NCBI RefSeq assembly: GCF_012913485.1
Contig: NZ_CP051774.1
Location: forward strand, 3,844,001-3,908,000
Length of the DNA stretch: 64,000 nt
Direction of reading: 5' to 3'
Source: Luteolibacter luteus
GTDB lineage: Bacteria > Verrucomicrobiota > Verrucomicrobiia > Verrucomicrobiales > Akkermansiaceae
Shown here: positions 25,333-36,258 of the stretch, piece after piece
Position numbering within the stretch: the stretch's first letter is position 1
How the letters are laid out: each line of letters opens with the position of its first letter
Made by a program: the position numbers and the translations under genes
Notes under the pieces: generated by a model
What the model saw: the letters and a program-made list of their open reading frames with translations, nothing else
Database searches by the model: none
What the model was told of the DNA's origin: nothing

Positions 25333-26862
25333 ATGCGTTTTTCCGGAATCCTTGTAGGGCTGGCCCTTTGCGCGGCTGCTGCGCAGGCTGTCAGTCCGAA
25401 TATCGTCTACATCCTCGCGGATGACATGGGCTACGGAGATCCCCGTTACGCCGGGGGAAAGGTGCCGACGCCGAATCTGGATCGCCTCGCAGCGGAAGGC
25501 ATGCGCTTTACCGATGCGCATACGTCTTCTGCAGTCTGCACGCCGACGCGTTATAGCATTCTCACGGGTCGCTACAACTGGCGCTCCACGCTGAGGCAGG
25601 GCGTGCTTGGCGGCAATAGCCAGCCCCTGATTCCGGATGGGCGGCAGACGGTTGCCGACTTCCTTGCTATGGACGGCTACAAGACCGCGGTCATCGGCAA
25701 GTGGCATCTTGGTTTGGGTTGGAACAGGTTGCCGGAGGCGCGCAAGGCGGAGTCCGGGCCGACCGAGGGTCAGGGTTGGCAGCTCGATTACTCCCAAGCC
25801 GTGAAGCGGGGGCCGCTTGCACTCGGCTTCCATGAGGACTTCATCATCCCCGCGTCACTCGATATGGCTCCCTACGTTTACCTTCGGAATGACAAGCCCA
25901 CTGCCGTCCCGACGGTGACCAAGGCCTTTCATCGCCCCGGGCCGGCGGCAGCGGATTTCGAAGCGGAGAACTGTCTGCGTGATTTCACCCGCGAGGCTCG
26001 CTCGTTCATCCAGCGTTCTTCGAAGGAGAAGTTCTTCCTCTATCTGCCGCTTACCAGTCCGCATACGCCGGTGGTTCCCTCGAAGCAGTGGAAGGAAAAA
26101 TCGGGCATCGGCGATTATGGTGATTTCCTGATGGAGACGGATGCGGTGGTGGGCGAGATCCTGGCGGAGTTGGAGAGTGTGGGAGTGGAGAAGGATACCT
26201 TGCTGATCTTCACTTCCGACAATGGCTTCGCGCCGGCCGCGGGACTCGAGGAGCAACTGAAGCAAGGCCACAAGCCTCTCGGAGACTTGCGAGGGACGAA
26301 GAGCGATATCTGGGAAGGTGGCCATCGCGTGCCCTTCCTCGTTCGTTGGCCTGGTGTGGTGAAGGCGGGCAGCACCTGCGCCGCCACCATCTGCACCACG
26401 GACTTCTACGCTACCGCCGCGGACGCGACCGGAAAGCTTGGAGCACTTGGTCCCCAAGCTGCCGAGGATAGCTTCTCCATACTGCCGCTGCTGAAGGCCG
26501 AGGATGGCTTCAAGAGAGAGTTCACCATCCATCATTCGATCAATGGCTCCTTTGCGATCCGGAAGGGGGATTGGAAGCTTTGCTTGTGCCCTGATTCCGG
26601 CGGTTGGTCCGATCCCAAGCCCGGTTCGGAGGCTTCGAAGAGCAGCTATCCGGTACAGCTTTACAACCTCAAGGATGATCCCGCGGAATCGAAGAACCTG
26701 GCGGAGGAGCAAACCGATCTCGTGAAGGAACTCGCCGCGCTTCTGGCCAAGGCGATCAAGGATGGTCGCACCACCGCGGGGCCTGTCCAAAGCAACGACG
26801 GAAAGCCGATCGAGCTTCCAGTTCGGGTGAAGGAGTTGTTGCCGGTGTTGGGGGAGCTTTGA
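25333..26862 (+). CDS. Secreted formylglycine-dependent sulfatase
   Basis: 509 residues with a signal peptide (about 1-19). The sulfatase signature CTPTR lies at 69-73, with Cys69 as the residue converted to formylglycine, followed by YSILTGR. Metal-binding Asp30 and Asp31 are in ILADDMGYGD, and the second metal pair is in FTSDNGF. The Lys/His motif GKWHLGLGWN is present. The family is the type I arylsulfatase/glycan sulfatase group, which removes sulfate esters from polysaccharides such as carrageenan, fucoidan or host glycans in marine and animal-associated bacteria. The substrate is unknown. It is exported, so it needs a formylglycine-generating or anaerobic maturation enzyme, none of which is in this window. 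Confidence 0.93.
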   Translation: MRFSGILVGLALCAAAAQAVSPNIVYILADDMGYGDPRYAGGKVPTPNLDRLAAEGMRFTDAHTSSAVCTPTRYSILTGRYNWRSTLRQGVLGGNSQPLIPDGRQTVADFLAMDGYKTAVIGKWHLGLGWNRLPEARKAESGPTEGQGWQLDYSQAVKRGPLALGFHEDFIIPASLDMAPYVYLRNDKPTAVPTVTKAFHRPGPAAADFEAENCLRDFTREARSFIQRSSKEKFFLYLPLTSPHTPVVPSKQWKEKSGIGDYGDFLMETDAVVGEILAELESVGVEKDTLLIFTSDNGFAPAAGLEEQLKQGHKPLGDLRGTKSDIWEGGHRVPFLVRWPGVVKAGSTCAATICTTDFYATAADATGKLGALGPQAAEDSFSILPLLKAEDGFKREFTIHHSINGSFAIRKGDWKLCLCPDSGGWSDPKPGSEASKSSYPVQLYNLKDDPAESKNLAEEQTDLVKELAALLAKAIKDGRTTAGPVQSNDGKPIELPVRVKELLPVLGEL

Positions 26863-27253
26863 CCCGCCGGGAATCGCCGGGCATGTTCGATCTGAGGCGG
26901 GCGAGGCATGCTCGGGCGGATCGCTCAAGGACAAGCGACAGGGGGAGCCTTGGGTTACGGGCTTTGAGCGGTTTTTCGAGCCTGTTTCGCCTGTTATAAC
27001 TGGAAAATTAACAGGTGGCGATGGAGGGAAATGCGAACTTCGAACGCCAAACATGGAACGTCGAAGGCAAGGGTTTGGAGAGAGATAGAGTGGCGTGCAG
27101 GGGTCATGTTGCCGTCAAGATTCGCACGCGCGGGCTCTGGGTTTCTACTGCCACGCGGAGGTGAAATCCGGAGTGGGCTGGCGATGAGTCGTCCTTGCCG
27201 ATCGGATCCGCGAGTGATGGCGTCTGCGAGACGGGATGAAACGTATCTGCACG
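26863..27253. other. Intergenic region between sulfatase and ppdK
   Basis: About 390 bases with no credible gene. It contains copy 1 of the CCTGTTA/TAACAGG repeat (26971-27020). Nothing else is recognised. Confidence 0.45.
26971..27020 (+). repeat. CCTGTTA/TAACAGG hairpin repeat, copy 1
   Basis: A perfect 7-bp inverted repeat CCTGTTA (26990-26996) and TAACAGG (27009-27015) with a 12-base loop, preceded by a half-copy (CCTGTTTCG). The same arrangement occurs on the minus strand at 56699-56750. Confidence 0.6.
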
Positions 27254-27284
27254 AAAAAGCCGCTCCGGTTTGCCGGAGCGGCTT
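27254..27284 (-). terminator. Intrinsic terminator for ppdK
   Basis: A 12-bp perfect stem (AAGCCGCTCCGG at 27257-27268 with CCGGAGCGGCTT at 27273-27284), a 4-base loop, then a run of five T on the minus strand. It lies 34 bases past the ppdK stop. Confidence 0.85.
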
Positions 27285-27317
27285 CGATATCTAGCGGAAG
27301 CTAGCGGGCCTTACGGC

Positions 27318-30164
<2,847 letters not shown>

Positions 30165-30500
30165 CTGTAGTTCGTGGTGGGTTGACTGTAGGAAAGGCGC
30201 GTGAGGACGGCGAAAACTCGCCGGGCCCCCGGGGCGCGGACGCGCGAGGCTAGCGGTCGAAAAACCCGTGTCAATGAACCAGTTCCGTCAGTGGAACCTG
30301 TTGCGGCCCGCGCCACTCATGGGATCGCGGACGTCAAGCGCTCAGGATCGAGGCTGCATGCGGCTTTCCGGGCCCCGTGCCCGCGAGGTTTCGTGCAATG
30401 GCGCGTGATCGTTATCCCATCCGCGAAGACGCGCTTTTTCATGCTGGAGACGATTTTGTCATAAGCCTCTTTCACGTCCGCGAGATCTCCATCCGTGTGC
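30165..30500. other. Intergenic region upstream of ppdK
   Basis: About 335 bases upstream of ppdK, including its likely promoter, with no gene I trust. A short minus-strand frame near 30317-30475 was considered and rejected. No clear promoter box is assigned. Confidence 0.4.
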
Positions 30501-30536
30501 AAAAAAGAAGCCCGCTTCCTTTCGAAAGCGGGCTTC
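30501..30536 (-). terminator. Intrinsic terminator after the first TPR/low-complexity protein
   Basis: An 11-bp perfect stem (GAAGCCCGCTT at 30507-30517 with AAGCGGGCTTC at 30526-30536), then a run of six T on the minus strand, about 22 bases past the stop of the gene at 30559-32607. Confidence 0.85.
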
Positions 30537-30558
30537 TTCCACAACCACCAAAGGTCTC

Positions 30559-32607
30559 TCAAGGTGTCTGGACGAAGCTGATTCCCGGGTCTCCCTCAGG
30601 TCCTCCTTCCAGCACGAAAGTCAGCTTCTTCGCTTCGGGCAAGGTGGCCCGGCCAACCATCTGTGCGTCCTCGGAACTCAGGACCAGGAGGCCGCGGTCA
30701 TCGATCTCGTAGGTCCCGCTCAAGTCGGTCTTCTTCTCGCCGTGAGTGTAGATCCAGCTGAAGCTGCCATCCTCACGCAGGCTCAGCACCACGGTGCCAT
30801 TTTCGCCGCGGTTGCTGGTCCAGGTTCCCACCAGCTGTCCCGCTGAAAGCGATTCCACCGCCGGGCTGTCCGCGGCTTCGGGCGCGGTTCCGTCCACCTG
30901 CTTCTCGACATCCTCCGTCGTCGAGCTCTTCGCGAGATCCCGCAATTGCCGCGCGATGCTATCGGATGGCTGCAGGCGGGTCACCTCGCCGAACTCCCGC
31001 TCCGCGTCGGAAAGACGGCCGTTCACGAGATAGTGGTAGCCGAGCAGGAAGCGCGGTGCCGGGCGGCCCGGGCTGGCCTGCACGTAGGCTTCCAGCTTCG
31101 CGAGTTGATCGAGATAGGCGCCCTCCGTCCGGTAGAGGCCGATCATCGTGCGCCGGTCCCAACCGGGTCCCGAGGCAAGGATCGGGTTCAGTACTCCCGC
31201 CGCATCGTCATATTTCCCGAGCGCGAAAAGAACCAGCGCCCGGTACTCATGCTGGGCACTGTCGCCCGGCTGGTAGGAGATGGCTTCGTCCACTTCCTTC
31301 AGTGCGGCCAGATAGTCCTCGCGGAGGAAAGAGTCGCGCGAACGATCCAGCGCTTCCGCCGAGCGGGTGGCTGCCAGATCGCTGGCAGCTTCGTCGCCGG
31401 TCGGATATTCCGCGGCAGTCACCGACATCGGCTGCTCGTAACGAATCACCGTATCGCCGTAGGTGTAGGGTTCGGGCGTATAAGGATTTTCGTAAGTGTA
31501 GTAGCCGCTGTCGTAGGCCAAGCTGCCGAGGCCCCAGCACACCAGACCCCAGGAAACCGGACGGTAATAGTAGGTCGAATAGCCGGGCCAAGGACGCGGA
31601 TAGTACCAGCAATTGTTGCGGTACCAGTACGGCGTCCAGCAATAGTTCCAAGATCCGTAGTGCCAGCTGTGGCAGGCCGTGGAAGCCCACCATGGGCGGC
31701 AGCCCCAGTAATTCGGACGATAGCTCCAGTTCAGGCAGCGCCGGTAATTCCTCCCGATCGAGGTCGCATCAAAGCCTCGTGTCGTGGCGACTCCGGCCAT
31801 CATGCGCCGTGAAGGCCAGTTACCCCAGTTTCCCCACTGGTTGCGCCAACCGGGACGGGAGCGGATATTCGCAGCGGTTCCGGGCAGGAATCTCTCCGTC
31901 GGGCGTCGCATGATCGGCCGGGAAATTTTCGCGATGCCGCCGCCCGGACGCAGGGTGTTCCGTTGGAATTGTCGCTGGCGGTTTACCACATTCTCGGCCC
32001 GACCTCCGTTGCTTGGATTGACTGGCGTCAGATTGAAGGGGCGTCCGCCGGTACCGGTGCCGATGCCGGGACGCGTGACTGGATTCGGGTTGATGCCCGG
32101 GGTGAGCCTCGGTCTGTTGACGATGTCCGGTCGCGATGTCGGCCCCGGCCGCGAGTTCGGCATTACCGGCCGGATGTTATTCCCGCCTGCATTTGGGGTC
32201 GGGCGGGTGGATGGTGTTCTTGGTGGTGAGCTCGGCCGGGCTTGCGGTGCCCGCTGAGGAGTCGGCCGTATCGAGGGACGCGTTGTTGCGGATGGGCGCT
32301 GGGTTGGACGAGCCGTCGGCCGGTATTGAGGCGCCGGCCTGACTTGCGAGGGCCGCGAGACCTGTGGACGCTGAGCTGGGCGATACTGCTGCGGAGCGGG
32401 GCGTTGAATCTGCCGCTGGGGAGCCGGGCGAAATTGCGCGGCGGGGCGTGATGGTGCCGATGGACGTGATGCGACGGAGGGCCGTTGCGCCATGGAAGGC
32501 CGACCGCCCCCTTGGCCGCGATTCTGGCCCCTTGATTGTGCCGCGGCCAAGTCGCTCCCGAACAGGGAGAGGATCGCCAGATGGACGATCAAGAGCTTCG
32601 TTTTCAT
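30559..32607 (-). CDS. Exported Pro/Arg-rich TPR protein with Cys-rich aromatic domain (paralog 1)
   Basis: 682 residues with a signal peptide (1-23). Residues ~25-215 are a proline/arginine-rich, low-complexity stretch with RP-rich repeats. A Trp/Tyr/Asn-rich domain follows (about 240-360: NYWGCRPWW, WHYGSWNYCW, YYPRPWPGY) with six cysteines. Then comes a TPR region (about 405-560: EYRALVLFALGKYDDAAGVL and FLLGYHYLVNGRL). A C-terminal beta domain starts LVGTWTSNRGENG and looks like a lipocalin-type barrel. The paralog at 34038-36233 has the same architecture but glycine-rich repeats and no cysteines in the aromatic domain. Function unknown; surface or cell-wall structural role inferred. Terminator at 30501-30536. 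Confidence 0.8.
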   Translation of the reverse strand: MKTKLLIVHLAILSLFGSDLAAAQSRGQNRGQGGGRPSMAQRPSVASRPSAPSRPAAQFRPAPQRQIQRPAPQQYRPAQRPQVSRPSQVRPAPQYRPTARPTQRPSATTRPSIRPTPQRAPQARPSSPPRTPSTRPTPNAGGNNIRPVMPNSRPGPTSRPDIVNRPRLTPGINPNPVTRPGIGTGTGGRPFNLTPVNPSNGGRAENVVNRQRQFQRNTLRPGGGIAKISRPIMRRPTERFLPGTAANIRSRPGWRNQWGNWGNWPSRRMMAGVATTRGFDATSIGRNYRRCLNWSYRPNYWGCRPWWASTACHSWHYGSWNYCWTPYWYRNNCWYYPRPWPGYSTYYYRPVSWGLVCWGLGSLAYDSGYYTYENPYTPEPYTYGDTVIRYEQPMSVTAAEYPTGDEAASDLAATRSAEALDRSRDSFLREDYLAALKEVDEAISYQPGDSAQHEYRALVLFALGKYDDAAGVLNPILASGPGWDRRTMIGLYRTEGAYLDQLAKLEAYVQASPGRPAPRFLLGYHYLVNGRLSDAEREFGEVTRLQPSDSIARQLRDLAKSSTTEDVEKQVDGTAPEAADSPAVESLSAGQLVGTWTSNRGENGTVVLSLREDGSFSWIYTHGEKKTDLSGTYEIDDRGLLVLSSEDAQMVGRATLPEAKKLTFVLEGGPEGDPGISFVQTP

Positions 32608-32876
32608 CGTACGGAGGGTTTGATGACTCGGTCGGAAAAGCAGGCCATCTTGCCCGCCTTCTTCTCTTCGAGATAAGATGCGGGAGCGGCAGTGGATATT
32701 CAGGTAGTTTCTTTCTTGAGTTCGCTTTTTTCACCTCCGCGGGCATGGCCGGGTGTTTCAATCATCGGGAGGGTGAGGCGATAATGATGGTCTTCTGCCG
32801 CCGGGCTTTCTGCACGGCTTAAGCAAAATGGGAATTTGCAATGTCCGACACCTCCATCTAACGTGTCAGGTTGCCT

Positions 32877-33470
32877 ATGAAAACACAACTGACCTTGATA
32901 GCGCGTCTATCCATCCTCGCAGCGGCAGGTGCTCTCCTGAGCAATTGCGCGCACGAACCCGTGACCCAAACAAATGCGGCCAATGCCAGTGCGAGCCAGA
33001 TCAGCTCGGATTCGCGTACCGCGCTGAACCGTCTCTATGCCTCGAACCCCTCCGCAAAGCGGCTGGGCCAGAAGGCCTCCGGGATTCTTGTCTTTCCCCA
33101 CATCATGAAGGGCGGCTTCGTGATCGGGGCTGAGGGAGGAAACGGTGCCCTTTTTGGAAAAGGCGGCGGCTCCGTGAAGGGCTACTACCAGACGGCCGGT
33201 GCCTCGTGGGGCCTGCAGGCTGGCGTGCAGAAGTACGGCTATGCGCTGTTCCTGATGAGCCCAAGCGATGTCGCGAATCTGGACCGGGCCGCCGGTTGGG
33301 AAGTGGGTAGCAGCCCGAGCCTCGTCGTCGTGGACAAAGGTGCTGCAACCAATCTGACCACCACCACCGTCAACAAAGGCGTGTATGCCTATGTCTTCGA
33401 CCAAAAAGGCCTGATGGGCGGCCTCGGCCTGAAAGGCACGAAGATCACCCGCATTCATCCCGGACGTTGA
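32877..33470 (+). CDS. SYLF/Ysc84-domain lipoprotein
   Basis: 197 residues from the ATG at 32877 (a TTG two codons earlier is an unlikely start). The lipobox LLSNC is near residue 24. The mature part is a SYLF domain (about 55-195), recognisable by ASGILVFPHIMKGGFVIG, then GSVKGYYQTAGASWGLQAG and a KGVYAYVFDQKGLMGGLGL end. In eukaryotes the SYLF domain binds phosphoinositide lipids; in bacteria it is often an outer-membrane lipoprotein of unknown role. It stands between the two low-complexity TPR paralogs but on the opposite strand. Confidence 0.9.
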   Translation: MKTQLTLIARLSILAAAGALLSNCAHEPVTQTNAANASASQISSDSRTALNRLYASNPSAKRLGQKASGILVFPHIMKGGFVIGAEGGNGALFGKGGGSVKGYYQTAGASWGLQAGVQKYGYALFLMSPSDVANLDRAAGWEVGSSPSLVVVDKGAATNLTTTTVNKGVYAYVFDQKGLMGGLGLKGTKITRIHPGR

Positions 33471-33599
33471 TCCGGCCCTCCCGCTCTCCCCGGTGTCGAG
33501 CTGATCGGCGCCGGGGCGCGGATCTGGGGCCTTCGAAAAAAAGGGGATCGCTGAAAAGGGTCTCGTTCACCCTTATGCCGCCGCTTCAGTTTCTGGGGA

Positions 33600-33977
33600 A
33601 TGAAGCGCCGCTACGATCATATCGATTTGCGGGTCCGCAGCCTTGCCGAGGCGCGGCCTTTTTATGAAGCGCTGCTTCCCGTCCTCGGGTTCCGCCGTGA
33701 AGATAGCAGCGAGAAGTGGCTCGAGTTCGAGTTCGAGGGAGAAGGAGTGACCGACTATTTCGCGGTGACGGAATCTGCCACTCATCAACCCGGGGAAAGC
33801 CGCATCGCTTTTTGGGCAGAATCAGCGGCGGAGGTGGATCGTGTGGGCGACTTGTTGAGGCGGATCGGGGCGCGGAATATCGAGGGGCCGGGCTACGAGG
33901 CGGAGCACTATTACGCGGTCTTCTTTGAGGACCCCTGTGGCAACCGGTTCGAGCTTTGCCACCGCTCGAGAAACTAA
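33600..33977 (+). CDS. VOC-family (glyoxalase-like) protein
   Basis: 125 residues forming a single vicinal-oxygen-chelate unit (beta-alpha-beta-beta-beta twice). It opens YDHIDLRVRSLAEARPFYE with the conserved first metal His in DHIDLRV and ends in FFEDPCGNRFELCH, the usual last motif with its Glu. Such proteins act as glyoxalases, dioxygenases or antibiotic-binding proteins; this one is too small and generic to assign. It follows the SYLF gene after 129 bases and shares a hairpin (33991-34018) with the convergent gene. Confidence 0.88.
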   Translation: MKRRYDHIDLRVRSLAEARPFYEALLPVLGFRREDSSEKWLEFEFEGEGVTDYFAVTESATHQPGESRIAFWAESAAEVDRVGDLLRRIGARNIEGPGYEAEHYYAVFFEDPCGNRFELCHRSRN

Positions 33978-33990
33978 GCTTCGACAAAGA

Positions 33991-34018
33991 AGCGGGCCCC
34001 CCTTGCGAGAGGCCCGCT
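33991..34018. terminator. Bidirectional hairpin between convergent genes
   Basis: AGCGGGCC (33991-33998) pairs with GGCCCGCT (34011-34018) across a 12-base loop. It lies between the VOC gene stop and the stop of the gene at 34038, with TTCTTT following on the minus strand. Confidence 0.65.
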
Positions 34019-34037
34019 CTGACTTCGCGGTATCGCT

Positions 34038-36233
34038 TCAGGAGGACTTGTCGAAGTTCAGTCCGGGGTCGCCTTGCGGTCCCCCGGCCAGAACGAAATT
34101 CAGCTTGTTGTCCGCAGGCAGCTTGACCTCTCCGATCATCTGCGAGTCATCGGAGTTGAGAACCAGCAGTCCCTTCTCATCGATGGTGAAGGTGCCGGTG
34201 AGGTCATTGTTTTGATCTCCCTTGTTGAAAGCCCAGATGAACTTGCCGTCTTCGCCGAGCTTCAGGGTGACCTTGCCCTGATCGCCGCGGTCGCTGACCC
34301 AAGTGCCCACCAGCTTGCCGGCTTCGACCGGCGGCGGTGCCTCTTTGTCCGCTTCCACCGGTGGCGCTTCCTCGCTGGTATCGCCATCATCCGGCGTTAC
34401 CGAGGATTTGCAGAGATCCCGCAACTGGGCGGAGACGGTATCGGCCGGTTGGAGCTTCGCGGCTTGGTCGAATTGCGCGTAGGCCTGATCGAGATGACCG
34501 CAAACCAGATAGTGGTAGCCCAGCAGGAACCGAACCGAGGCATCCTCCGGCTTTGCGCGGGAGAAGTCCTCGAGCTTGCGGAGTTGGTCGGTATAGACGC
34601 TCTGCGAAGCATAGAGGCCGGTCATGGTCGTCCAGTCCCAGCCGGGGCCGGAAGCCAGCACCGGATTCAGCACGCCGGCGGCGTCGCCGTACTTTCCGAG
34701 CGCGAAGAGGATGAGTGCCCGATATTCGTGAATCGCGGTATCGCCGGGCATGGCGACGAGGGATTCATCGGCCGACTTGAGTGCGGCGAGGTAGTCGCCC
34801 TGCTTGAAGGCGGTGCGGGAGGCTTCCAGCGCGGCGCTGGATTTTTCCTGGGCCGTGTCTTCCGCCTTCTCGTCGCCCGGGGGCAACTTGCCGGCGCTCA
34901 CGCTGAGCGGCTCGCTGTAATTGATGATGGTGGTGGATCCGCTCTGCACCGGCGGTGCGGGGTATGGATTGTGATAGCTCTGGTAGCCGATGTTGTAGAT
35001 CAGATTCCCCAGTCCCCACGCGGCCAGCCCCCATGCCATGCCTTCGGCAAAGTCGTTGTGATGATCCACGACAACGTATCCCGGCCATGGGCGCGGGCGA
35101 TAGTAGCCGTAGTGGCCATACCAGCGCTTGTTCCAGCCGTAGTTCCAGGATCCGTGATGCCAGCCGTGGTAGTTGTTGGCATTCCACCAAGGCCGGTTGC
35201 CCCAGTAGTTGGGCCGGTAACCCCAGTTCACGTTCTTCCGGAAGTTGTTGTTAACGTTGATATTGACGTTGTTGCCGATGTTCACGTTGCCACCGGGGCG
35301 GCCCGGGCGGTTCCAGTTGCCCCAGCTTCCCCAGTTGTTGCCCCAATTCGGCGGGCGGTTCCCCGGGCGGTTGTTGATATTGATGTTCGGCCGGTTGATC
35401 ACCGGGCGGTTGTTGATGATCGTATTGCCGCCGCCGGGACGAATCACCGTATTGCCGCCGCCCGGACGGATGACGGTGTTATTGTTATTGTTGCCCCAGT
35501 TCGGCCGGGTGCCCGGCTTCGGGTAGTTCACATGGCCGGGCTTCGTGTTCGGCCGTTCGGGAAGGGGCATCGGGCGCACGTTGTTTCCAGGGCGTCCATC
35601 GCCACCACCCGGGCGATTGTTGCCACCACCGCCAGGCCTGAAGTTATTGCCTCCGCCGCCACCGGGTGGGCGTCCTTCACCTCCACCGCCGGGGCGGACA
35701 TTGCCGCCGCCGCCGGGGCGATTTCCACCACCGCCGGGCCTGTTGTCGCCGCCACCACCTGGCAGGATGTTGTTTCCTCCTCCTCCGCCTGCTGGCCGGC
35801 CACTACCGCCGCCACCGGGGCGAACGTTGGCACCGCCTCCTCCGGCTCCCGGCCGGCCACCACCACCGCCACCGGGGCGAACGTTGGCACCGCCTCCTCC
35901 TCCAGCTCCCGGCCTACCGCCACCACCTCCACCGGGTCGAACATTGGCACCACCACCAGCGCCGGGCGGCCTGCCTCCTCCGCCCGCTCCCGGGCGTGTG
36001 GCCGGTCTTTGTTGAGGACGCTGGGCGGGCCTTGCCTGGGGTTGTTGGGCAGGGCGGCTCATTTTCGAACCGGTCATCGGGCTGCGATTGGCCTGTCGAC
36101 CGCCACCGCCACCGCCGCCGCGTTGTCCATGTCCTCCACCTCCGCGGCCTTCAGCGCCTCCTCGAGCTTGGACGTCGTTTAGAAAGAAGGAGGAGACGAG
36201 GATCGTGACGACCCATGGTGCGAGCTTTTTCAT
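34038..36233 (-). CDS. Exported Gly-rich TPR protein with aromatic domain (paralog 2)
   Basis: 731 residues from the ATG at 36233, which begins a signal peptide (MKKLAPWVVTILVSSFFLND). The longer frame to 36485 overlaps the upstream gene. Residues ~25-220 are a low-complexity region of RPGGGGG and NVRPGGGG units, encoded by tandem DNA repeats at about 35575-36000. An Asn/Trp-rich domain follows (RPNYWGNRPWW, HHGSWNYGW, YYRPRPWPGY) with no cysteines, then TPR repeats (EYRALILFALGKYGDAAGVL) and the same C-terminal beta domain starting LVGTWVSDRGDQG. It is a paralog of the protein at 30559. It follows the NTF2-like gene by 25 bases, so they form an operon. Function unknown. Confidence 0.8.
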   Translation of the reverse strand: MKKLAPWVVTILVSSFFLNDVQARGGAEGRGGGGHGQRGGGGGGGRQANRSPMTGSKMSRPAQQPQARPAQRPQQRPATRPGAGGGGRPPGAGGGANVRPGGGGGGRPGAGGGGGANVRPGGGGGGRPGAGGGGANVRPGGGGSGRPAGGGGGNNILPGGGGDNRPGGGGNRPGGGGNVRPGGGGEGRPPGGGGGNNFRPGGGGNNRPGGGDGRPGNNVRPMPLPERPNTKPGHVNYPKPGTRPNWGNNNNNTVIRPGGGNTVIRPGGGNTIINNRPVINRPNININNRPGNRPPNWGNNWGSWGNWNRPGRPGGNVNIGNNVNINVNNNFRKNVNWGYRPNYWGNRPWWNANNYHGWHHGSWNYGWNKRWYGHYGYYRPRPWPGYVVVDHHNDFAEGMAWGLAAWGLGNLIYNIGYQSYHNPYPAPPVQSGSTTIINYSEPLSVSAGKLPPGDEKAEDTAQEKSSAALEASRTAFKQGDYLAALKSADESLVAMPGDTAIHEYRALILFALGKYGDAAGVLNPVLASGPGWDWTTMTGLYASQSVYTDQLRKLEDFSRAKPEDASVRFLLGYHYLVCGHLDQAYAQFDQAAKLQPADTVSAQLRDLCKSSVTPDDGDTSEEAPPVEADKEAPPPVEAGKLVGTWVSDRGDQGKVTLKLGEDGKFIWAFNKGDQNNDLTGTFTIDEKGLLVLNSDDSQMIGEVKLPADNKLNFVLAGGPQGDPGLNFDKSS
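35575..36000. repeat. Tandem Gly-coding repeats within paralog 2
   Basis: Degenerate tandem units, closest around 35810-35990 where units of about 55 bases recur, encode Gly-rich NVRPGGGG-type segments. Length variation between strains is likely for such arrays. Confidence 0.7.
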
Positions 36234-36258
36234 GGCTGGGAAGAGTTCGGGTTGAAGT

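Noticed and set aside
30317-30475. A small minus-strand frame starting at a GTG at 30475 (KEAYDKIVSSMKKRVF...)
   Set aside because: The first part looks protein-like, but the frame is short, begins just after another gene's terminator, lacks a clear ribosome site and degrades into an Arg-rich end. It could be checked for conservation.
34074-36182. A long plus-strand frame opposite the Gly-rich TPR protein
   Set aside because: It is antisense to a protein with signal peptide, TPR and conserved C-terminal domain. Its composition mirrors the repeat DNA.
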